DNA from: an uncultured Lachnospiraceae bacterium
GTDB taxonomy: Bacteria; Bacillota; Clostridia; Lachnospirales; Lachnospiraceae
Assembly: GCA_900553355.1 (NCBI GenBank)
Contig: USDK01000053.1
Coordinates: 1-17,993 of the forward strand
Direction: 5' to 3'
DNA: 17,993 nt
The notes beneath the pieces were generated by a model, which saw only the letters and a list, made by a program, of their open reading frames with translations, ran no database searches and was not told the DNA's origin. The first letter of the stretch is position 1. Every line of letters starts with the position of its first letter. The translations under genes were made by a program, and so were the position numbers. Below, piece after piece: positions 6,558 to 12,393 of the stretch.

Positions 6558-7580
6558 ATGTGTACGTGTATTACTTTTCATGCGAGCGGATTTTATTTCG
6601 GAAGAAATCTGGACCTGGAAGAATCTTTTGGAGAACAAATCGTGGTAACGCCTAGAAAATATCCCTTTCATTTTCGTTATCTGCCAGAGATTAACCACCA
6701 TTATGCGATGGTTGGTATGGCAAATGTGACGGAAGATTATCCACTGTATGCGGAAGCTGCCAATGAAAAAGGATTGTGCATGGCGGGACTGTACTTCCCG
6801 GAGAATGCCTGTTATCATCCGTGGAAATTCGGGAAAATAAATATAGCATCCTATGAATTAATCCCATGGATACTGGGGACTTGTAAGAGGGCAAATGAGG
6901 CAGTGGCCCTGCTGAAAAAGACAACGGTCACCAATGATGCATTTTCGGAGCTGTTACCGCCTGCACCTCTTCACTGGATGCTGGCTGATAAAAATAGCTG
7001 TTATGTGCTTGAACCGGCGGAAGATGGATTGAAAATCTACTTCGATCCTTTAGGCGTACTGACAAATAGTCCTCCTTTTCCCTATCATCTGGAGAATATC
7101 CGTAATTATCTGCATCTGACGCCTGAAACGCCAAAGAATCAGTTCGCAAAGCCTCTGGAATCTGCCGGGGACGGAAAATGGGCTTTTACTCCTTATGGGG
7201 AAGGAATGGGGGCAATCGGACTGCCCGGTGATGCATCTCCTTCGTCCCGGTTTGTACGGGCGGCTTTTCTGAAATGGAATTCAGTATGTGCTTCAGATAC
7301 AGCAGCAGAACTTTCCCAGTTTTTCCATATACTGGACGGCGTCAGCATGACAAGGGGAAGTGTGAGGACAGAAGAAGGGAAATATGAGACTACGCGTTAT
7401 ACTTGTTGTATCCGGCCCGAAGAAGGACTATACTATTATAAGACATATGACAACTCTCAGATCTATGGAATTGATCTTTACAGGGAGGAACTGGATGGAA
7501 ACAGGCTTTTCACCTATGAGGTGGAAAGTCATCAGCCGGTGGTGTGGCAGAATGGAGGAAATCAAAGGAATGAAAGATAA
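6558..7580 (+). CDS. bsh: Choloylglycine hydrolase family enzyme (bile salt hydrolase-like, C59)
   Basis: A 340-aa N-terminal nucleophile amidohydrolase. Family members split N-acyl amides, classically taurine- or glycine-conjugated bile acids, or penicillin V. The start is fixed because Met1 must be removed to expose the catalytic Cys2 (MCTC); AGGAGGT at 6546-6552 is well placed. Other expected residues are present: R16 and D19 in GRNLDLE, the NEKGL motif from N69, N170 in LTNSP, and R231 in SSRFVRAAF. The C-terminal block (SMTRGSVRT, YTCCIRPEEGLYYYKTYDN, IYGIDLYRE) strongly resembles clostridial bile salt hydrolases. One discordant point is the motif AGLYFP: it carries Tyr79 where bile salt hydrolases usually have Asn (AGLNFP), and Tyr here is associated with penicillin V acylases. 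There is no signal peptide, so it acts in the cytoplasm. It overlaps the next gene by 11 nt and heads the kinase run. The family is certain; the substrate is less so. Confidence 0.85.
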   Translation: MCTCITFHASGFYFGRNLDLEESFGEQIVVTPRKYPFHFRYLPEINHHYAMVGMANVTEDYPLYAEAANEKGLCMAGLYFPENACYHPWKFGKINIASYELIPWILGTCKRANEAVALLKKTTVTNDAFSELLPPAPLHWMLADKNSCYVLEPAEDGLKIYFDPLGVLTNSPPFPYHLENIRNYLHLTPETPKNQFAKPLESAGDGKWAFTPYGEGMGAIGLPGDASPSSRFVRAAFLKWNSVCASDTAAELSQFFHILDGVSMTRGSVRTEEGKYETTRYTCCIRPEEGLYYYKTYDNSQIYGIDLYREELDGNRLFTYEVESHQPVVWQNGGNQRNER

Positions 7581-9006
7581 AAGTTATCTGTTTGAGGCGG
7601 CGGTGACAGAACTGACCATGAATATACTGGATTCCGGGGAGGGGTTTCTTGCTGATGGCACAGAATATTCTCTTCCTGGAAGACTGGCCGTACTTGCAGA
7701 AGGGTTTGCGCAAAAGATGGGCCTTGCAGAGGTGAACCAAAGACTCCAGGAGGAGGGGTTCGAAACTTTGTATGCCAGGAGTCTTTATGAAGCCGGGCTG
7801 ATCTATGCATTCAGTCATGGTCTTTCCTATGAAGAGTGGAAAGAACTGTATCATGATTATATGGAGCGTTATCGTGGAAAGATTGATCCATCGAAGCAGA
7901 TATTTCCAGGAGGAAAGATTACATTGAAGCAGCTGGAGGCTTATGTCCGGGATAACTCATCTTCTGACAGTCTGGAAACAGAGATGCTGACACGTTTCAT
8001 GGAGACTGGGATCGTTGAGAGTAAAAATGATGAGGATTTTTACCGGTTCATGGACCAAAATGTAGAAAATTTTTCGGCAGTGAGGGAAAAGGCCAGGTAT
8101 TATTTCTGCAAATATCTGGATCTTTACATACGGCAGAAATGTGAAAATTATTATGAGAGCTGTAAGACGTCTGAACAGATGCTCCGCCAATATGGCAGTG
8201 CCCTGGATAAAGATGAGAGAGGTTATCTGGAACGGCTGGCATTGGAGGAATTAAATTTCCTGAAACCGCTGACAGCCCTTAAAAGGGATGCCCAGAAGAG
8301 CAAGGGCAGGATGAGCCTGGAAGAAAAAAGGGAACTCCTGGAAAATACGGCTCTGACACCCGGAGGGATTTTTGACGAGTTCAACTATTTTTATTTTGGG
8401 TATGTGTCGGTAGACTGGCTGGAGCTGGTTTTTGAGCTGTATGGACCGGTAGAAGACTGGCCGGAGAATCTGAAGATCCGTATCGCTCATTCTCTGGGGT
8501 ACTGTACGAGAAACCCAGATGAGAAAGAGAAGCAGGAAGCATTAAAAAAGCTGCGTCAGAAAGAAGAAGAAGAGACAAAAAAAGAAGAGGCACAGAACCA
8601 GGAATATGAAAGAGATGGGAAAAAGGCGGCGAAACTCTATCAGAGAGGACGTTCCGGAGAAGATTTTTTCCGGGAATTTATTACTGGCAGACGGGATATC
8701 AACCGGGAAACACTGATTACGTTTTTGCTGTTTGTGAAAATGAAGATTACCCTGGATGATGACAATAAGATCACGCTTATGCGTATGAACCGGATCCTGG
8801 AGAACTGTGGATTCGGACAACTGAATCCGGGAGTAGGGTTTGACCAGTTTGTCATTGCTTTTCTTCGGAGCAAGGATCCCTTCGCTGTGTTGGAAGAGCA
8901 TGTCGACCGTAAGGTAACCAGAGGACAGAATTTTTATCTTTACAAAGTATACCGGGATGCCTACTGCCATCAGGAGGAACTGGCGGAGTATCTGGGAAGG
9001 AAGTAA
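7570..9006 (+). CDS. Uncharacterised 478-aa helical protein, kinase-operon partner
   Basis: I do not recognise this family. It is soluble, with no signal peptide or membrane segment, and appears mainly alpha-helical. Its N-terminal ~100 residues are rich in Leu, Glu and Gly. Two aromatic-rich segments follow: KARYYFCKYLDLYIRQK near residue 175 and GGIFDEFNYFYFGYVSVDWL near 265. A strongly charged, probably coiled-coil stretch (KLRQKEEEETKKEEAQ) sits near residues 325-345. A C-terminal ~110-residue domain contains RDINRETLITFLLFVKMKI and FGQLNPGVGFDQFVIAFL, a pattern that recalls small helical adaptor domains but matches nothing I can name. The start is ATG 7570, with GGAGG at 7555-7559, overlapping the upstream enzyme gene by 11 nt; the next kinase gene begins 3 nt after its stop. 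Such tight packing suggests that it works with the kinases, perhaps as substrate or cytoplasmic effector. That is inference. Confidence 0.75.
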   Translation: MKDKSYLFEAAVTELTMNILDSGEGFLADGTEYSLPGRLAVLAEGFAQKMGLAEVNQRLQEEGFETLYARSLYEAGLIYAFSHGLSYEEWKELYHDYMERYRGKIDPSKQIFPGGKITLKQLEAYVRDNSSSDSLETEMLTRFMETGIVESKNDEDFYRFMDQNVENFSAVREKARYYFCKYLDLYIRQKCENYYESCKTSEQMLRQYGSALDKDERGYLERLALEELNFLKPLTALKRDAQKSKGRMSLEEKRELLENTALTPGGIFDEFNYFYFGYVSVDWLELVFELYGPVEDWPENLKIRIAHSLGYCTRNPDEKEKQEALKKLRQKEEEETKKEEAQNQEYERDGKKAAKLYQRGRSGEDFFREFITGRRDINRETLITFLLFVKMKITLDDDNKITLMRMNRILENCGFGQLNPGVGFDQFVIAFLRSKDPFAVLEEHVDRKVTRGQNFYLYKVYRDAYCHQEELAEYLGRK

Positions 9007-9009
9007 TAC

Positions 9010-10734
9010 ATGGAGACAAAGCGATGTATCTTTTGTATGCAGGAAATGACGGAAGAAGAGAAGAAGTGTCCGGCCTGTGGGAAAGGGCCTTGGCAATACC
9101 AGTGGAAACCAGGATGGGTCCGTCCATATACCGTACTTCATGACCGCTATGTAATAGGTGCGGCGCTGGGAGAAGGTGCCTTTGGCGTTACCTACCTTGC
9201 CTGGGACGAGAAGGAAGAAAAGAAAGCAGCAGTCAAGGTATATAAGAAGGCGGATTCCGGAAGGGAAAGGGAGCTGTTTGAGACAGTAGGAGAAATCCCC
9301 GGACTTGTAAAGAAAAAAGATGCTTTTCAGGATGAGGGACGAAGCTGTCTGGTGCTGGAATATCTGGAGGGCGGAAGCCTGAAAGCCTACATAAAAAAAC
9401 ACCATACGATACCGGCTGGAGAAGCGGCTGAGCTCCTTTGGCCGGTGATGAAGGCAGCTGCAAAGTTGCATAGTAAGGGGATTGTCCATTGTGATATCAG
9501 TCCAGACAATCTATTGTTCAGGGGGGATGGAAAGCTTTGCCTGATTGATCTTGGAGCAGCGGCCGAAAAAGACGGCATACGGGAGGAAAAGGAATTAAAG
9601 CCAGGGTATGCACCTGTGGAACTTTACCAGGATAAGGAAAAAATCGGACCCTGGAGCGACATCTATGCGCTCTGTGCTGTGTGGTATGAGATGGTGACCG
9701 GAAGGAAGGTACCTTCTGCGCCGGATCGTCTGAAAAAAGACAGCCTGAAGCCTCCATCAGAGTATGTAAGTGTGCCGGCAGGAATGGAAGAAGTGTTTCT
9801 CAGGGGATTGTCTCTGGAGATTCAGAGACGGTATTTCAGTATGGAAAATATGCTGGCAGCACTGGGAAATCCGGAGAGAGAAAAGGATGAAGAAGCACGT
9901 AGGATCTGGGGAGAACTCTGGATTCAGATTACCACAGAAGTGGAGAGAGGCAGTGCCAGAGAGGAGAAAAGGAGCAGAGCCTGGCGCCAGGCAAAACGGG
10001 TGCTGACTGTGATGATGATACTCCTGGGAGTCGCAGGAGCAGGCGTGGGAGGCCTGTGGATCTATGCCAGGACACATCCGGAAAAAGTGCTGGCATATCG
10101 GTTAAAGCAGGATCATGCCAAGATGCTGACCAGTGAGTGGAAGACCGTGGAAATGAGGGGCAGCAAAGAGTATAAAGAGGCGATTGCTTACCTGGAGGAC
10201 CACGCTTATGAGGTAAGTGAGTATGAGGATGGGACAAAGGACTATAACCTCCTGCAGCCGGCCATGGAAGACTGGGAGTACAGCAAGGACCCCGGGGAGT
10301 GCTTTGCGGTAAAAGAAGATACGGCGGCGCTGGCGGTGGAGACTTATCTTGGGGAATATGAAGAGAAGGAGTCTGACTTTTTTGGGTCTGTACATGTTTC
10401 TGCGCTTCCTTATTATCCTATATCAACCACGGAGTGGAAGACAGATACGTATCGGTATGGGGACAAGAGTGTGAAGATTACGTCCGATGACAAGACTGGC
10501 TGGGTAGGGGAAGTTTCTTTACGCGCTGAGAAAAGCGAAACTAAAAAGTATCTTCCGAAATTTTTAGATGTTCTTTCGCCGGAAGTAGGACTCTCAGAAA
10601 AAGAGATTCAGGAACTCTTTTCTTACCTCAAAAATGAGGAAGATTCGGTATACATTGAACTGAATGCGAATTGTTATCTCAGCCTGTATTTATCAGAGGA
10701 AAATGTGGTAGTGATGGATATCAGATCCAGATAG
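9010..10734 (+). CDS. Membrane serine/threonine kinase 1: zinc ribbon + kinase + TM + ectodomain A
   Basis: A 574-aa predicted receptor-type protein kinase. Residues 1-23 form a zinc ribbon with C6/C9 and C20/C23. The kinase domain (about 45-285) has a good glycine loop (G54-E-G-A-F-G59) and the catalytic lysine K76. The catalytic loop reads H160-C-D162-ISPDN with N167, so Arg of HRD is replaced by Cys, and the metal-binding motif is D180-L-G182 instead of DFG. The key Lys, Asp, Asn and Asp all remain, so it should be active. The motif PGYAPVELY matches the usual bacterial GYAPPEQY. One membrane helix (about 331-351) precedes an outside domain A of about 215 residues that resembles the first outside domain of the pseudokinase at 12390. 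AAGGAAG overlapping the upstream stop serves as ribosome binding site. The ligand is unknown. Confidence 0.88.
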   Translation: METKRCIFCMQEMTEEEKKCPACGKGPWQYQWKPGWVRPYTVLHDRYVIGAALGEGAFGVTYLAWDEKEEKKAAVKVYKKADSGRERELFETVGEIPGLVKKKDAFQDEGRSCLVLEYLEGGSLKAYIKKHHTIPAGEAAELLWPVMKAAAKLHSKGIVHCDISPDNLLFRGDGKLCLIDLGAAAEKDGIREEKELKPGYAPVELYQDKEKIGPWSDIYALCAVWYEMVTGRKVPSAPDRLKKDSLKPPSEYVSVPAGMEEVFLRGLSLEIQRRYFSMENMLAALGNPEREKDEEARRIWGELWIQITTEVERGSAREEKRSRAWRQAKRVLTVMMILLGVAGAGVGGLWIYARTHPEKVLAYRLKQDHAKMLTSEWKTVEMRGSKEYKEAIAYLEDHAYEVSEYEDGTKDYNLLQPAMEDWEYSKDPGECFAVKEDTAALAVETYLGEYEEKESDFFGSVHVSALPYYPISTTEWKTDTYRYGDKSVKITSDDKTGWVGEVSLRAEKSETKKYLPKFLDVLSPEVGLSEKEIQELFSYLKNEEDSVYIELNANCYLSLYLSEENVVVMDIRSR

Positions 10735-10743
10735 GAGATAAGT

Positions 10744-12393
10744 ATGGTGGTTCGAAATCTGAGGGAAGGAACTGTTTTAAAAAGTAAATACAGAATCGGG
10801 CAGGTGCTTGGATTCGGAGGATTTGGTATTACCTATCTGGCGAGAAACCTGGAACTGTCGCAGACTGTGGTGATCAAGGAATATTTTCCTATGGATCTGG
10901 CATACAGGGATGCAGAAAAGGGAGAGGTAAGCCTGACACTGCCCAGAGAGAAAAATGACAGGAAGGTCTATCAGAAAGGAAAGAAAGATTTTTTGTCAGA
11001 GGCACGGAGAATGGCAGCTCTGTCAGAAGTGCCGTCGGTGGTAAAGGTGCTGGACTGGTTCGAAGAAAACGAGACAGCTTATCTGGTGATGGAGCATGTC
11101 AGGGGGATAGGACTAGACCGGTATCTGGAGCGTCTGGATGAGCCGCTTTCCTTTCGGGAGGCCTGGAGGCTGATGCTCCCGGTATTGGATGGACTGGAAA
11201 AAGTACATGAAAAGGGGATCATTCACCGGGATTTTAACCCGTCGAATCTGATGATGCAGGAAAACGGGACTCTTAAAATGATTGATTTTGGGGCGGCCAG
11301 GAGATATCTGGATACGGAAAAGACGATGACGGTGCTGGTAAAAAGAGGATATGCGCCGCCGGAGCAGTATTTAAGGCATGGACCTCAGGGACCATGGACG
11401 GATCTCTATGCTGTCTGTGCAACCCTCTATGAGATGGTAACGGGAGTGCGTCCGCAGCCGTCCATAGAACGAATGCAGAAAGACCAGCTTTATCTCCCAT
11501 CTGCCTACGGTGCCGAGATCACGCCGGAGGAGGAAAAAGTCCTTTGCAGAGGTCTGGAACTGACGCCGATCCACCGATTCCGATCCGTAAAGGAATTAAA
11601 AGAAGCCTTTTCGGAGGAGGAACCGAAGGGGAAGAAAGAGGGGAAGAAGAAAGTGATGATCATCATAGCCGCGGCGGCTGTTATTGTCTGTATTGCAGCA
11701 GCCGGAGGCATTTGGCATTATGGTACTTCGAAAGAAGATGCAGATCTTATAAGCTATGCCGGCAATTATGGAAAAGAGACGGAAAAGTATCAGGAATTTC
11801 TGACGTTTGTGAAAGATAATGCTGTTGCGGAAGAAGAGACAGAACCAAGTGAGTTTTTTCCGGAACAGGGGACATCCATGGTCTATACTCTTCCGACAGA
11901 AGCGGTGGAGGAATGGGGAGAACCCTGCAACCAGTTCCGTCTGCACGAAACCAGAGAGGGACTTCTGAAATGGCTTGAAAAGAACGGACAGGAACTGGAA
12001 CTTCAAAGTGAGAAGGATACCAATACAGTAACAGTGGAAAAATATGGTGCGGTTCTGACGAAGTTTGTGCGGGAAAGCAGATATCAGAATCCAAACGGGC
12101 AGGTACTGATCCTTCAAAGCGATGTGGTCAACCAGGAACTGTTTTCTGTTGTGGCAGCCGGAGATGGAGAGAGTGAAGAAGAGACCGAGGCACTGGCGCA
12201 GTCCGTGGCTTCCTATCTGACAAGAAAGGAAGAAGAGCCGGAACTTTTTGAGGAATGGACGATGGGAAATTCCTGTTACAATATTGGAAAAGGAGAGACT
12301 GAAGACGGGCTGAAGGGATATGAGTTTTATCCCCTAGATGCCGATGGATATACGAAAGGCCCCTATTACTGGCCTTTGAGGGTAGGAGAATGA
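10744..12393 (+). CDS. Membrane serine/threonine kinase 2: kinase + TM + ectodomain B
   Basis: A 549-aa transmembrane kinase without the zinc ribbon. It has the most canonical active site of the three: glycine loop G23-F-G-G-F-G28, catalytic K45 in VIKEYFP (a well-known bacterial kinase subclass signature), H161-R-D163 with N168, D181-F-G183 and GYAPPEQY. A basic stretch (KGKKEGKKK) and a membrane helix (about 304-325) follow. The outside part from about 335 starts SYAGNYGKETEKYQEFLTFV and contains VEEWGEPCN. This domain B recurs nearly motif by motif in the pseudokinase. The C-terminus carries GPYYWP, echoed by NPYWP at the end of the pseudokinase. AGGAG at 10733-10737 overlaps the upstream stop, and its own stop overlaps the next start (ATGA). 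It is the likely main phosphotransferase of the set. Confidence 0.9.
   Translation: MVVRNLREGTVLKSKYRIGQVLGFGGFGITYLARNLELSQTVVIKEYFPMDLAYRDAEKGEVSLTLPREKNDRKVYQKGKKDFLSEARRMAALSEVPSVVKVLDWFEENETAYLVMEHVRGIGLDRYLERLDEPLSFREAWRLMLPVLDGLEKVHEKGIIHRDFNPSNLMMQENGTLKMIDFGAARRYLDTEKTMTVLVKRGYAPPEQYLRHGPQGPWTDLYAVCATLYEMVTGVRPQPSIERMQKDQLYLPSAYGAEITPEEEKVLCRGLELTPIHRFRSVKELKEAFSEEEPKGKKEGKKKVMIIIAAAAVIVCIAAAGGIWHYGTSKEDADLISYAGNYGKETEKYQEFLTFVKDNAVAEEETEPSEFFPEQGTSMVYTLPTEAVEEWGEPCNQFRLHETREGLLKWLEKNGQELELQSEKDTNTVTVEKYGAVLTKFVRESRYQNPNGQVLILQSDVVNQELFSVVAAGDGESEEETEALAQSVASYLTRKEEEPELFEEWTMGNSCYNIGKGETEDGLKGYEFYPLDADGYTKGPYYWPLRVGE

Noticed and set aside
7384..7569. Upstream in-frame starts for the 478-aa protein (7384, 7552)
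   Set aside because: The residues before 7570 are coded by DNA that belongs to the conserved C-terminus of the bsh-like gene in another frame, and only 7570 has a GGAGG at fair distance.
8542..9489. 315-codon minus-strand frame across the 478-aa gene and kinase 1
   Set aside because: It crosses two well-supported plus-strand genes, including kinase motifs, and has a Phe/Leu/Ser-rich shadow composition.
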